The notes: generated by a model from the letters alone, not told the origin. A DNA stretch of 64,000 bases from Nocardia caishijiensis NBRC 108228 (GCF_001612825.1 NZ_BDBE01000030.1:310001-374000); one strand, 5' to 3'. Numbered from the stretch's first letter, positions 9,800 through 20,004 are shown. A program made the numbers and translations.

Positions 9800-11332
9800 A
9801 TGACGCCCCTCGAGATCGTGACCGCCGACGGAGTCGTGCGCGGTCGAGCGGGCCGCAGTGTCGTGCGCTGGCGCGCCCTCCCGTACGCGGCCCCTCCTGT
9901 CGGTGACCTGCGCCTGCGCGCACCTCAGCCGGTGCGCCCCTGGACCGGTGTGCGCGACGCCGACCGGTTCCGGTTCGCGGCGATCCAGCACCCCAGTGGT
10001 GCCCGCGTCGGGCCGCGCACGTGGCAACCGGTGGCCGAGGACTGCCTCACCCTCAACGTCACCGCACCGGTCGCGCCCGCGCGGAGCCCGCGCCCGGTGA
10101 TGGTGTTCATCCACGGCGGCGGCTACGTCATCGGCACCTCCAGCATGTACTCCGGCGCCCGCCTGGCCGTTCGCGGCGACGTGATCGTGGTGTCGGTGAA
10201 CTACCGGCTCGGTGGGCTCGGTTACGTCGACTTCAGCGAATTCTCCACGCCGGAGCGCCCTTTCGACGCGAACCTCGGATTGCGTGACCAGGTGGCCGCG
10301 CTGCGGTGGGTGCGGGACAACATCGGCGCCTTCGGCGGCGACCCGGACAATGTGACGATCTTCGGCGAATCGGCGGGCGCGCACGCGGTGATCAGCCTGA
10401 TGGCCACCCCCGCCGCGCGTGGCCTGTTCCATCGCGCCATCGCCCAGAGCGCCCCCGCCGACTGGACGTTGCGCCCCGAGGACGCGCAGCGCTTCGCCCG
10501 CCGCTGCCTGCAGCGCCTCGGCGCCGACCCGGCCGACGCCGTCACCGCCCTCACCACGACCTCGGCCGGTGCCCTGTGCCGCGCCACCGACCGCGCCCTG
10601 GGCCGGGCCCTGCGCGAGGAACCGGGCAGCTTCGCCTACGCACCCGTCGCCGACGGCGAGTTCCTGCCCGAGGCGCCGCTGGACGCGATCGTCGCCGGTC
10701 GCGCGCACCCGGTGCCGCTGATCATCGGAACCAACCGCGACGAGGCGACCCTGTTCCAGCGTTTCGTGAAGTCGGTACCGCACACCGAGGACCAGCTCAC
10801 CACCACCTTCGCCCGCTGCGAAGCCGGTGCCCTCGAACGGGTCGCCGCCTGTTATCCCGGCTACCCGAGCCCGGCGACCGCTGTCCGCATCGGCGGTGAC
10901 TTCATGTTCCTGCGTCCAACCCTCGAGGTCCTCGACGGACACAGCCCGCACGCGCCCACCTACGCCTACCGTTTCGACTTCGCCCCGCGCGCACTGCGGT
11001 TGGCCGGTTTCGGCGCCACCCACGCCCTGGATCTGATCCCCGTCTTCGGCTGGGTGAACACCCCGGCCGGGCGCATGCTGACCGCGGCGGGCGGATACCG
11101 GGCCTTCCTCGCCGTCCAGCGCGCCATGCAGGACAACTGGCTCAGTTTCGCCCGCACCGGCAGCCCCCTGCCCACCTGGCCCGCCTACACCGCCGACCAC
11201 CGAGCCACCCAGATCTTCGACCACCCCTCGCGTGTGCTGATCGATCCCGAACCGGCCATCCGCCGCGCCTGGCGCGGGGTGCGCGTCGCGACCCCGACCG
11301 ACGGGCAGTCCAGGACGGAGAACGCGGGGTGA
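9800..11332 (+). CDS. Type B carboxylesterase / lipase family
   Basis: 510 residues; the ATG at 9800 follows GAAGGA closely. Alpha/beta-hydrolase carboxylesterase features: oxyanion-hole HGGGY near residue 105, nucleophile elbow GESAG near 189, acidic residue in NRDEATLF near 312 and the catalytic His in [12 protein letters not shown] near 408. No export signal, so cytoplasmic cleavage of small carboxyl esters is likely. Its stop overlaps the start of the carboxylic acid reductase (GTGA), so the released acid may feed that enzyme; this is an inference from coupling. Confidence 0.88.
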   Translation: MTPLEIVTADGVVRGRAGRSVVRWRALPYAAPPVGDLRLRAPQPVRPWTGVRDADRFRFAAIQHPSGARVGPRTWQPVAEDCLTLNVTAPVAPARSPRPVMVFIHGGGYVIGTSSMYSGARLAVRGDVIVVSVNYRLGGLGYVDFSEFSTPERPFDANLGLRDQVAALRWVRDNIGAFGGDPDNVTIFGESAGAHAVISLMATPAARGLFHRAIAQSAPADWTLRPEDAQRFARRCLQRLGADPADAVTALTTTSAGALCRATDRALGRALREEPGSFAYAPVADGEFLPEAPLDAIVAGRAHPVPLIIGTNRDEATLFQRFVKSVPHTEDQLTTTFARCEAGALERVAACYPGYPSPATAVRIGGDFMFLRPTLEVLDGHSPHAPTYAYRFDFAPRALRLAGFGATHALDLIPVFGWVNTPAGRMLTAAGGYRAFLAVQRAMQDNWLSFARTGSPLPTWPAYTADHRATQIFDHPSRVLIDPEPAIRRAWRGVRVATPTDGQSRTENAG

Positions 11333-14300
11333 GCCTCGATCAGGACACCGGTGCGCGGCGGCTCACCGCGCTGCTCACCGAGGACCCGCAGGTTCGAGCC
11401 GCACGTCCCCTCGGCGACGTGCACGCCCGCGTGACCGCTCCCGGATCGCCGCTCGGCGCGATCGTCGAGGCGGCGATGACCGGGTACGCCGACCGGCCCG
11501 CCCTCGGGTTCCGGCGCACCGAACTCGTGCCCGACCCACACGGTGCGACGGTCCGGCGGACGGTCGCCGAGTTCGAGGTGATCACCTACCGCACGCTGTG
11601 GGAGCGGGCCCGGGCCGTCGCCGCGGCGTGGTACGCCGACGGGGTACGGGCGGGGGACTTCGTGGCGATGCTCGGGTTCACCGGTGTCGACTACACGGTG
11701 CTCGACCTGGCCGTCATCCACCTCGGTGCCGTGGCGGTGCCGCTGCAGTCGGGGGCCGGTGCCGCCCAGACCCGCGCGATTCTGGACGAGACCACGCCGA
11801 AGGTCGTCGCCGTCGACATCGGGCATCTGGGAACGGCCGTCGAGGTGCTCGCCGCCGCAACCGCGCCGCCGATGCTGGTGGTCTTCGACTACTTCGCCGA
11901 CGACGACAGCCACCGCGAGGCACTCGGCGCCGCCCGCGACACCGTGCCCGACATCCGCACTCTTGCCGAGGTGCTCGCGCACGGGTCCCGCGTCACTCCC
12001 GCCCCGCACGTGGAACCCGACGACGACGCGCTGGCCCTGCTGATCTACACCTCCGGCAGCACCGGCACACCCAAGGGCGCGATGTACACGCGGCGTCTCG
12101 TCGCGGCCGGGTGGCAGCCGACGCGACCGTACGCCGTGATCAACGTGAACTTCCTGCCGATGAGTCACATCGCGGCCAGGCTCACCCTCGACGCCGCCCT
12201 CGCTCGCGGCGGCACCGCCTACTTCACGGCCGCACCGGATATTTCGACCCTGTTCGAGGACATCGCGCTGGTGCGGCCCACCGAGATCTTCCTCGTCCCG
12301 CGCGTGTGCGAGCTGATCCAGCAGCACTACCGCGACGTCCGCGAACGCCATCCCGAACTCACCGACGACCAGGTGCGGACCTCGCTGCGCGAAGAACTCC
12401 TCGGCGGGCGCCTGCTGACCGTCTCCTGTGGCAGCGCCCCCATCGCCGCGGACCTGTGCGCGTTCGTCGAATCCGTGCTCGAGCTGCGCCTGCACGACGG
12501 GTACGGCTCGACCGAGACCGGCGGTGGAGTCATCTTCGACACTCGCGTGATGCGCCCACCGGTGCTGGACTACAAGCTCGTCGACGTGCCCGAACTCGGC
12601 TATTTCGGTACCGACAAGCCGTATCCTCGAGGCGAACTGCTCCTCAAGACAACCACCATGATCGCCGGTTACTACCGGCGCCCCGAGGCCACCGCGGCGG
12701 TCTTCGACGCCGACGGTTTCTGCCGCACCGGCGACATCGTCGCCGAACTCGGCCCGACCGGCTGACCTATGTCGACCGACGCAACAATGTCATCAAGCTG
12801 TCCCAGGGTGAATTCGTGACGGTCTCGCGCCTGGAAGCGGTGTTCGCCGAGACGGAGGCGATCCAGCAGATCTACGTGTACGGCAGCAGTGATCGCGCGT
12901 TCCTGCTCGCCGTCGTCGTCCCGGCCAGCACCGTGCCCGCCGAGCGGGCCGAGGCCACGATCCGCGACGCCCTGCACCGGGCGGCGGCGCGAGCGCGGCT
13001 GGAACCGTACGAGATCCCACGCGCGTTCCTCATCGAGCCCGAACCGTTCACCGTCGCCGACGGGCTGCTCTCCGGGGTGGGGAAGTTGTTGCGCCCCAAG
13101 CTCAAACAACGGTACGGGCCACGCTTGGAAGAGCTCTACAACGAGCTCGCCGACCGCCAGGACGACGAACTGCGACGATTGCGGCTCGAGGCGTCCGGTC
13201 TGGCCATCTCCGACATCGTCGTCAGGGCCGCGGGTGCGGTGCTCGGCCGCGATCCCGCCACCGTGCGTACCGACACCCGATTCTCCGATCTCGGTGGGGA
13301 TTCGCTGGCGGCGCTGTCGTATTCGACGCTGCTGCGGGAACTGCTCGATGTCGATGTTCCCGTCAACGTCCTGCTCGGCCCCGACAACACCCTGGCCGCC
13401 CTCATCGACCACATCAGCACGGGTGCGGCGACCCTCGACGCCGACGCGGTCCACGGTCGCGGCGCCACCGAGATCCGGGCGGCGGAGCTGACCCTGGACA
13501 AGTTCCTCGACACCGGCACCCTCGGCACGGCCCCCGGCCTGCCGAGAGCCGCGACACCCGCACGGACCGTGCTGCTCACCGGCGCCAACGGCTACCTCGG
13601 CCGGTTCCTGCTGCTCGAGTTGCTCGACCGTGTCGTCCCGCTCGGTGGCACCGTGATCTGCGTGGTGCGCGGCGCCGATCCCGCGTCGGCCCGCGCCCGC
13701 CTCGACGCGGCCTACGACAGCGACCCCGACCTTGCCGAACACTTCCGTGACCTCGCCGACCGGGCCCTCGAGGTACTGCCCGGTGACATCGGCGCACCCG
13801 AACTCGGTCTGCCCCGACAGCAGTGGCAGCGGCTGGCGCGCGACGTCGACCTGATCGTGCACTCGGCGGCTCTGGTCAACCACGTGTTGCCGTACCACCA
13901 GTTGTTCGGACCCAATGTGGTCGGCACCGCCGAGATCATCCGGTTGGCCGCCACCACCACCCGCAAGCCGGTCGGGTACCTGTCCACGGTGGCCGTCGCC
14001 GCCCAGGCCACGGACTTCACCGAAGACGGTGACGTGCGGACCATGAGCCCCGTGCGCCGCCTCGACACCGGCTACGCCAATGGCTACGGCAACAGCAAAT
14101 GGGCCGGTGAGGTGCTGCTACGGGAAGCGGCCGACCGGTTCGGGCTGGCGGTCACGGTGTTCCGGTCGGACATGATCCTGGCCCACAGCCGCTACCGTGG
14201 ACAGCTCAACGTGCCCGACGTGTTCACCCGACTGCTGCTCAGCGTCCTCATCACCGGGCTGGCGCCGAAGTCGTTCTACCGCACCGACTCCGAAGGCCGA

Positions 14301-14759
14301 CGGCAGCGCGCCCACTACGACGGGCTGCCCGCCGATTTCGTCGCCGCCGCCGTCGCCGCGCTCGCCCCGACCACCGGATTCCGCACCTACGATGTGGTGA
14401 ACCCGCACGACGACGGGATCGGCCTCGACGACTTCGTCGACTGGCTGATCGAAGCCGGACATCACATCACCCGCGTCGAGGACTACGACGACTGGCACGA
14501 CCGCTTCGCCACCGCCCTGGGTGCGCTGCCCGCAGCGCAACGCCGACACACCCTGTTGCCGTTGCTGCACGCCTACCGTCACCCGGTCCGTCCCCTGGCC
14601 GGTTCGGCGTTGCCCGCCGACGGATTCCGCGCCGCCGTCCAGGACGCCGACATCGTCGGCGCCCCGGACATCCCGAGGCTGGGCCGCGAACTGATCGCCA
14701 AGTACGTGCGCGACCTGGTTCAGCTGCGGATGCTGGCCACCGGCTCGGGCTCGGCGTAG
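11329..14759 (+). CDS. car: Carboxylic acid reductase, one apparent frameshift
   Basis: GTG at 11329 overlaps the esterase stop. Domain order is adenylation ([14 protein letters not shown] near residue 240, GYGSTETGG near 393), carrier protein (LGGDSLAAL near 657, the Ser that takes phosphopantetheine) and thioester reductase ([17 protein letters not shown] from ~748, catalytic [10 protein letters not shown]). The enzyme reduces carboxylic acids to aldehydes with ATP and NADPH. The frame breaks at the C run 12753-12755; one added C changes the early stop into [13 protein letters not shown], the conserved CAR linker, and gives about 1143 residues, normal for the family. It needs a phosphopantetheinyl transferase, not seen here. 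Overlaps the convergent oxygenase gene by 40 bases. Confidence 0.9.
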
Positions 14760-15697
14760 CGGACCGGGCGCAGCGCCGGGTCGGGCGCGAACGACGTGAG
14801 CCCGACCCGGCGGTACTTCGCGGCCAACCGTTCGTAGCGGCGACGGTTACGCGCCATCGGGGAATCGGTGACGGTGGCGGGCAACCGGTCGAAGACGGTG
14901 CGTAGCACCGCGGTGAGCAGCCGGAACTCGAGGTCGTGACGCGCTGTCCAGGTGATCGGCATGCGGTCGCGCACCCGAGGATGCATGATGCCGCAGCCGA
15001 GCAACATCACCACGTGACTGAACATCGGGGCACCGGCGCGCCACAGCGGTCCGGCGAGGGCGGGAACGAAATCCGGCCGGGGCCCCTCGCGCACCGAAAC
15101 GGTGGCGGCGACCAGCGCATCGGTGATGCGCAGTTCCTCGGTGGCCATGCGTTCGTAGTGGGCGACCAGGTCGGTGTAGTCCTCGATCGGGGTGTTGTGG
15201 CCGCGCAGGTGCAGGCCGCGAGTCTTGTAGCGGTAGTGGTCCCAGATGGCCTGATTCTGCGCGAGCGTCGGTTCGGTGCCGGTCAACGCGATGTAGGCGC
15301 CGCGCTGGACGAAGAAGGTGGAGTACAGAATCCAGTTCCAGGCCTGCGGCTCCAGCGCCGAATAGCGTTGCCCGTCGGGGCCGACGCCCTTGACCTCGCG
15401 GTGCAGCAGCATCAGACGCTCGGCCTCGGCGGCCGCGTCGGCGTCGGTGCCGTGGTAGATGAGCTGGTCGGCGGCCGCGGTGCGCACCGCCCGCGCCCAC
15501 GGCTGGTACCGCGACCGTCCCGTCGCCTCGAGTGCGGCCGACACCGGTGGCAGCATCGGCTGGTCGAACAGCCCGACGCCGAACAGTCCGAACAGCACCG
15601 AACCGCCCACTCGCTCGAATCTCTCGACCGCGGCCGAGACATCGTGCGGGAGACCGGCGGCCGACGACGTCGGTTCATGAGGCACGGGACACGTCAT
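14720..15697 (-). CDS. Oxygenase MpaB / DUF2236 family protein
   Basis: 325 residues from ATG 15697, with AAAGGAG well placed upstream. The pattern [19 protein letters not shown], then [13 protein letters not shown], a His-rich core and the G-A-P-M-F-S-H stretch fit the haem-type MpaB/latex-clearing-protein superfamily. Members cleave or hydroxylate hydrophobic substrates, but no substrate can be assigned. Divergent from a TetR gene across 119 bases holding two matching palindromes, so it is probably that regulator's target. Its 3' end overlaps the convergent CAR gene. Confidence 0.75.
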   Translation of the reverse strand: MTCPVPHEPTSSAAGLPHDVSAAVERFERVGGSVLFGLFGVGLFDQPMLPPVSAALEATGRSRYQPWARAVRTAAADQLIYHGTDADAAAEAERLMLLHREVKGVGPDGQRYSALEPQAWNWILYSTFFVQRGAYIALTGTEPTLAQNQAIWDHYRYKTRGLHLRGHNTPIEDYTDLVAHYERMATEELRITDALVAATVSVREGPRPDFVPALAGPLWRAGAPMFSHVVMLLGCGIMHPRVRDRMPITWTARHDLEFRLLTAVLRTVFDRLPATVTDSPMARNRRRYERLAAKYRRVGLTSFAPDPALRPVRYAEPEPVASIRS

Positions 15698-15760
15698 GGG
15701 TGAACTCCTTTGTTCCAGCGCCCGGACCGCACGGGCCCGGACGGCACACCTCCGCAATTC

Positions 15761-15778
15761 TGGTGCCGTGCGACACCA
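15761..15778. promoter_or_regulatory. TetR operator candidate 1 (oxygenase/TetR intergenic)
   Basis: TGGTG, eight bases, CACCA. The same pattern with the same spacer recurs 28 bases downstream (about 2.7 helical turns). Confidence 0.6.
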
Positions 15779-15788
15779 GAAACTCGTG

Positions 15789-15806
15789 TGGTGTCAGGGT
15801 GCACCA
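15789..15806. promoter_or_regulatory. TetR operator candidate 2 (oxygenase/TetR intergenic)
   Basis: Second TGGTG-N8-CACCA copy, ending ten bases before the TetR ATG. Placement suggests control of both divergent genes and autoregulation. Confidence 0.6.
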
Positions 15807-15816
15807 CAATAGGGGC

Positions 15817-16458
15817 ATGGTCAAGAGCGAGGACACCGCGACATCCCCCCGCACCTACGGGGGAGTGGCCGCCGACGAGCGCCGCGCCCGCCGACGCGCG
15901 GCCCTGCTCGACGCCGCCCTCGACCTGCTCGCCGCCGACGGCGCGGCCGCTGTCACCAAACGCGCGGTCTGCGCCCGGGCCAAGCTCAACGACCGCTACT
16001 TCTACGAACAGTTCACCGATCGCGACGCCCTGCTCACCGCCCTGGTCGAGGACCACACCGCCGAGGGCATCGTCGCCGTCGTCGCCGCCACACACGCGGC
16101 CGGACCCGACATCCACAGCCAGGTCCACGCCGCCGCCGACGCCGCGCTCGGCTTCCTGCTCGACGACCCACGCAGACACGCCCTGCTGCTCAACGCCCAC
16201 AGCACCGAAGCCCTGCAGCGGGCCCGGCTCGCCACCCAGCACGCCATCGCCCGCGCCATGGCCACCGTCAGCCGCGAACTGCGCCCGTCACCGGTGGCAC
16301 TGCCCCTGGACACCGACATGGCCGCCTATACCGTGGTCAGCGGCACCCTCGAACTCGTCGCGGCCTGGTTGCGCGGCGAATTCGACACCACCCGAGACCA
16401 TCTCACCGACCTGATCGCCCGCCAATTGCTGCACGTCGACACCGTCCCCGGTGCCTGA
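15817..16458 (+). CDS. TetR/AcrR family regulator
   Basis: 213 residues from ATG 15817. The N-terminal HTH covers residues ~20-65 (A-A-L-L-D-A-A-L-D-L-L-A-A-D-G, then DRYFYEQFTDRDALL). The C-terminal helical domain would bind an effector and dimerise. The start is the first ATG after two TGGTG-N8-CACCA palindromes. Predicted to repress itself and the divergent MpaB-type oxygenase. Its stop and that of the next, convergent TetR gene share the palindrome TGAGCTCA. Confidence 0.88.
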   Translation: MVKSEDTATSPRTYGGVAADERRARRRAALLDAALDLLAADGAAAVTKRAVCARAKLNDRYFYEQFTDRDALLTALVEDHTAEGIVAVVAATHAAGPDIHSQVHAAADAALGFLLDDPRRHALLLNAHSTEALQRARLATQHAIARAMATVSRELRPSPVALPLDTDMAAYTVVSGTLELVAAWLRGEFDTTRDHLTDLIARQLLHVDTVPGA

Positions 16459-16460
16459 GC

Positions 16461-17012
16461 TCAGGGGGCGACCATGCGCGCCGCCGCGAGGACGGTCGCC
16501 GCACGCTGTGTCGCCACATGCGCGCCACCGGCCTGGGCGGCATGTACGGCAGTCGTGCGGGCCAGGTCGGTGAGCATGCGCAGCAGCAGCGCCGCCGGGA
16601 TATCGGGGGTCACGAGCCCCGCGTGTTGCCCGCGCCGCAACTCGGCCAACTTGCCTGCGACCATCGTGCGCAACGCGCGTGCCACCTCTTCCTCGGCGGG
16701 CTCGAGATCGGCCCAGGCCTGCAGGCGCGCGTCGTCGGGATTGGCGAGGAAATGATCGAAGAGCCGCCCGACGTAACCGGGCAGATCCTCGGCGCGCATG
16801 GCCGTTCGCGAAGAAGCCTCGCTGGCCCAGCGTTCGGTGACGGCGGCGTAGAGCTCCTTCTTGCCGGGGAAATAGGCGTAGAGGCGGTCCTTGCTGGCGT
16901 GCGCGGCCTCGGCGATCCGGTTGATCCGCGCACCGGCGATCCCGAACTCGGCGAATTCCGCCTTGGCCGCGGCGAGAATTCGCTCCCTGGTTGCCTCACC
17001 TGCCGCTCGCAT
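16461..17012 (-). CDS. TetR/AcrR family regulator of the GXWXG-ADH operon
   Basis: 183 residues from ATG 17012. HTH at residues ~5-50 with DRLYAYFPGKKELY as recognition and turn region. Divergent from the GXWXG gene with two near-perfect palindromes between (17033-17050 and 17064-17083), which makes this the likely local repressor of the GXWXG-alcohol dehydrogenase operon and of itself. Effector unknown. Confidence 0.88.
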   Translation of the reverse strand: MRAAGEATRERILAAAKAEFAEFGIAGARINRIAEAAHASKDRLYAYFPGKKELYAAVTERWASEASSRTAMRAEDLPGYVGRLFDHFLANPDDARLQAWADLEPAEEEVARALRTMVAGKLAELRRGQHAGLVTPDIPAALLLRMLTDLARTTAVHAAQAGGAHVATQRAATVLAAARMVAP

Positions 17013-17032
17013 GCGCTGGATGTTACCTCTTG

Positions 17033-17050
17033 CCGAACCATCTGGTTCGG
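17033..17050. promoter_or_regulatory. TetR operator candidate, copy 1
   Basis: CCGAACCATCTGGTTCGG: perfect 8-base arms around a 2-base centre. Confidence 0.75.
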
Positions 17051-17063
17051 AACTATGGTCAAT

Positions 17064-17083
17064 CCCGAACCACCTGGTTCGGG
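17064..17083. promoter_or_regulatory. TetR operator candidate, copy 2
   Basis: CCCGAACCACCTGGTTCGGG: perfect 9-base arms, same core as copy 1, centres 32 bases apart (about three helical turns). It ends 22 bases before the GXWXG ATG. Confidence 0.75.
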
Positions 17084-17105
17084 TAACGGCGAGACGAGGA
17101 CACCC

Positions 17106-17573
17106 ATGGCCGAACAGCCGCGCTGGCAACAACTCCGGGCACAGACCGAGGCAGTCTCCGCCGCCGAACTCGACGAGATATGGACGCGGCTACGCCCGGC
17201 CCGCGCCGAGGACATCCTCGGCCAGTGGCGGGGCGGGGCGTTCCAAACCGGTCACCCACTGTGCCGGGCCCTGCCCGCCAGCCGCTGGTACGGCAAGAAC
17301 TTCCTGGCCCTCGACGACGCCAAACCGCTGATCTGTCGCGCCGAGGACGGCACCCTGTTCTCCAACGTCGAGATGGGGCAGGGCGAGGCGACGCTGTGGA
17401 ACATCGAGTTCCGCGGTGAGGTCACCGCGACGATGGTCTACGACGGTCGCCCGGTGTTCGACCACTTCAAATGGCTCGATGACAACACCCTGATGGGCAT
17501 CATGAACGGCCGCTCCGAGCTGGTGCTCAAGGGCGGTCAGTACTTCTACTTCCTGCTGGAACGGGACAGCTGA
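17106..17573 (+). CDS. GXWXG/DUF4334 domain protein (copy 1)
   Basis: 155 residues from ATG 17106. It shows the GXWXG signature (LGQWRGGAF, residues ~38-46) and a C-terminal DUF4334-type part (A-T-M-V-Y-D, then LMGIMNGR and a YFYFLLERD end). Function is unknown; the compact beta-rich fold suggests ligand binding or an enzyme accessory role. The stop overlaps the ATG of an alcohol dehydrogenase (TGATG), so the two are made together. A paralogue at 24064-24597 sits in another redox operon. Confidence 0.8.
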   Translation: MAEQPRWQQLRAQTEAVSAAELDEIWTRLRPARAEDILGQWRGGAFQTGHPLCRALPASRWYGKNFLALDDAKPLICRAEDGTLFSNVEMGQGEATLWNIEFRGEVTATMVYDGRPVFDHFKWLDDNTLMGIMNGRSELVLKGGQYFYFLLERDS

Positions 17574-18661
17574 TGCGCACCACCGCCGTGCTCTCGCGTG
17601 ATCCCTCGGCGGAGTTCTCCGTCGAGGCGGTCGACATCGACGAGCCACGCGCCGGGGAGATCCTGGTCCGCACGGCCGCCACCGGCATCTGCCACACCGA
17701 CCTGGCCACCCGACGTGCCGGTGCGGCGGACCGGCCGATCCTGCTCGGCCACGAAGGCGCGGGCGTGGTCGAGGCGGTCGGCCCCGGCGTGCGCACGGTC
17801 CGGCCCGGCGATTACGTGGTACTCACCTTCCGGCACTGCGGCGACTGCGCCAACTGCGGCGCGGGCCGACCCGCCTACTGCCTGCACGCGACCACGCTGA
17901 ACAACTTCGGCCGCCGCGCCCACGACACCCCACGGGTCCTGGTCGACGGGTCGCCGGTGCTGTCCGGCTTCTTCGGGCAGTCGAGCCTGGCCGGTTACGC
18001 GCTGAGCACCGAGGACAACACCGTCGTCGTCGACCCCACCGTCGATCCGGCGCTGGCCGCCCCGTTGGGGTGCGGCTTCCAGACCGGGGCGGGCGCTGTT
18101 CTCAACGTCCTCCGCCCCCGACCCGGTGCCCGCCTCGCGGTCTACGGTGCGGGCGCGGTCGGCATGGCCGCCCTGCTCGCCGCGCGCACCGTGGACGACG
18201 TCGACGTCATCGTCATCGAAACCTCCTCGGCGCGCCGGGAACTCGCCCTCGAGCTCGGCGCCTGCGCCGCGCTCGACCCGGCCGAGGAGACGACGGCGGC
18301 GCGGGTACGGGAACTCACCGGCGGCGGCGCGACACACGCCGTCGACACCACCGGAATCCCGGCCGTGCTCGGCGACGCCGTCGCCGCACTCGGCATCGGT
18401 GCCACCGTGGTCGCCCTCGGCCTCGGCCGGGGCACCCCACCCCTCGATGTCGGCGATATCGTCTTGCAGGGCAAGACGATTCGCGGCTGCCTCGAAGGCG
18501 ACAGCATCGCCGCCACCTTCATCCCCCACCTGCTCGACCTGCACGCACAGGGCCGCTTCCCCATCGAGCGACTCGTGAGCCGCTACCACGCCCACGACAT
18601 CGCCGCCGCTCTACACGATCAGCGCACCGGTAAAGTCATCAAGCCGGTGCTGACATGGTGA
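17573..18661 (+). CDS. Zinc-dependent alcohol dehydrogenase (MDR family, AdhD/aryl-alcohol type)
   Basis: 362 residues. Catalytic-zinc motifs GICHTDLATR (~37-46) and GHEGAGVVE (~60-68); structural-zinc cysteines CGDCANCGAGRPAYC (~88-102); cofactor loop YGAGAVGMAA near residue 190. The arrangement matches class-III-like and aryl-alcohol dehydrogenases that interconvert alcohols and aldehydes with NAD(H). Translationally coupled to GXWXG copy 1 and followed 31 bases later by a TetR gene. It could reduce aldehydes made by the nearby CAR, or oxidise an alcohol for the downstream block. Confidence 0.88.
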   Translation: MRTTAVLSRDPSAEFSVEAVDIDEPRAGEILVRTAATGICHTDLATRRAGAADRPILLGHEGAGVVEAVGPGVRTVRPGDYVVLTFRHCGDCANCGAGRPAYCLHATTLNNFGRRAHDTPRVLVDGSPVLSGFFGQSSLAGYALSTEDNTVVVDPTVDPALAAPLGCGFQTGAGAVLNVLRPRPGARLAVYGAGAVGMAALLAARTVDDVDVIVIETSSARRELALELGACAALDPAEETTAARVRELTGGGATHAVDTTGIPAVLGDAVAALGIGATVVALGLGRGTPPLDVGDIVLQGKTIRGCLEGDSIAATFIPHLLDLHAQGRFPIERLVSRYHAHDIAAALHDQRTGKVIKPVLTW

Positions 18662-18692
18662 ACGGCCCGACCCGCGAGACCGAGGACAACGC

Positions 18693-19346
18693 ATGACGAT
18701 TCTCCACAGCGAAGACCTCGCGACCGGACCGGCAGCGAGCGTGGACGCCGCCCGCGCCCAACGGCGCCAGGTGGTGCTCGACGCCGCCCGTGACGTGTTC
18801 GTCGCCTACGGCTACCACGGCACGAGCATGGAGGACATCAGCAGCCGCGCGGGCATGAGCAAACCGGTGCTCTACACCCACTACGCGAGCAAACTCGACC
18901 TCTACCTGGCGGTCCTGCAGCGCTACCTCGACCGCATGGTCGGCGGTGTGCGCAAGGCGCTGGCGGGCACCAAGGGCGAGCAGAAGGTGCGCCGCGCGGT
19001 CGGCGCCTACTTCGATTTCGTCGACGAGGACGCCGGTGGGCACACCCTGGTCTTCGAATCACCGGTGCCGAGCGAACCGTGCGTGCAGTGGCGGGTGCGC
19101 GATGCCATGAACACCTGCGCGGTCCTGGTCAGTGCCGAGCTGCGGGCCGCGGGCATGGACGACGTGCGCGCCTTCGCCTGCGCGTTCAGCCTCGTCGGCG
19201 CCAGTCATTCCACGGCACGGCACTGGCTCGACGCGGGCCGCCCGATCCCCAAGCACGAAGCGGTCGAGATGACCGTGACCCTGTGCTGGCACGGGCTCTC
19301 GTCGGTGGGTGTGGTCAACCGCGACACCAAGGGCTCAGCCCGCTGA
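18693..19346 (+). CDS. TetR family regulator, FasR-like
   Basis: 217 residues. HTH at ~20-65 contains GYHGTSMEDISSRAGMSKPV and YTHYASKLDLYLAVL. The C-domain has A-Y-F-D-F-V-D-E-D-A-G-G and L-V-F-E-S-P-V-P-S-E-P, which recall the mycobacterial fatty-acid-synthesis activator FasR, with long-chain acyl effectors. This is a family resemblance; the neighbourhood is catabolic and it may be a paralogue. It lies 31 bases behind the alcohol dehydrogenase, probably the same transcript, and overlaps a convergent TetR gene by 12 bases. Confidence 0.82.
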   Translation: MTILHSEDLATGPAASVDAARAQRRQVVLDAARDVFVAYGYHGTSMEDISSRAGMSKPVLYTHYASKLDLYLAVLQRYLDRMVGGVRKALAGTKGEQKVRRAVGAYFDFVDEDAGGHTLVFESPVPSEPCVQWRVRDAMNTCAVLVSAELRAAGMDDVRAFACAFSLVGASHSTARHWLDAGRPIPKHEAVEMTVTLCWHGLSSVGVVNRDTKGSAR

Positions 19347-20000
19347 CGCGGTGAGCGGCAACGGGCTGCCGTCGAGCAGCTCGTCACCGGGCAACTGCCC
19401 CACCAGCACGGCCAGCGCGCGCTTCCAGCGCCGCACCACCGCCTCGCGTTCGCCGAGCGTGCCGGTGAGCATGGCCGTCATCGACAGGCCGGTGAGCAGG
19501 TCGATGGTGAACTCGACCAGCAGTTCCGCGCGCGGGTCGGCGGCATAGGGTTCGCCGAGTACCTGCAGGTAGAGCCTGCGCATCTCGGTGAACACCCGCT
19601 GTTCCTCGTGCACGAGCCGGTCACGCAGTTCGGCGTCGGTGCGCGCGGCCACCCACAGATCCAGTGCGGTGAAGAAGGCAGGACTGTTGAGGTCGCGCCA
19701 GGCCAGATCGACCACCGACTGCAGCCGGTCGCGGCCCGGCGGCAGCATTTCGGCCTCCCGCCGGAACTTCTCGAGCCGCTGATCGACCACCTGGGTGGTC
19801 GCGGCCACGAGTAGTTCGGCACGGGTAGGGAAGTGGTGCTGCACGGTGCCACGCGCCAGCCCGGCGCGTTCCTGTACGGCGCTCACCGTGGTTGCCGCGT
19901 AACCACTTTCGAGCAGGCACTCGGCGGTGCAGGCCAGAATGCGGGCACGGGTCGCGGCACGGCGCTGCGCCTGAGTGCGACGGGGACGTTGCTCGGTCAC
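19335..20000 (-). CDS. TetR family regulator, divergent to the hydrolase-BVMO operon
   Basis: 221 residues from GTG 20000 (VTEQRPRRTQAQRR). HTH at ~12-58 with G-Y-A-A-T-T-V-S-A-V-Q-E-R-A-G-L and TVQHHFPTRAELL. The C-domain resembles TetR_C of broad catabolic repressors. The 152-base gap to the divergent operon carries two CGTACG cores in matching GAAAYCGTACG contexts (20006-20015 and 20113-20122), possible binding sites. Likely regulates the hydrolase-BVMO-GMC-GXWXG operon and itself. Confidence 0.85.
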   Translation of the reverse strand: MTEQRPRRTQAQRRAATRARILACTAECLLESGYAATTVSAVQERAGLARGTVQHHFPTRAELLVAATTQVVDQRLEKFRREAEMLPPGRDRLQSVVDLAWRDLNSPAFFTALDLWVAARTDAELRDRLVHEEQRVFTEMRRLYLQVLGEPYAADPRAELLVEFTIDLLTGLSMTAMLTGTLGEREAVVRRWKRALAVLVGQLPGDELLDGSPLPLTASAG

Positions 20001-20004
20001 GAAA

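Noticed and set aside
9725..11224. 499-codon antisense open frame across the carboxylesterase
   Set aside because: Gly/Arg-rich shadow; the sense frame holds the full catalytic triad.
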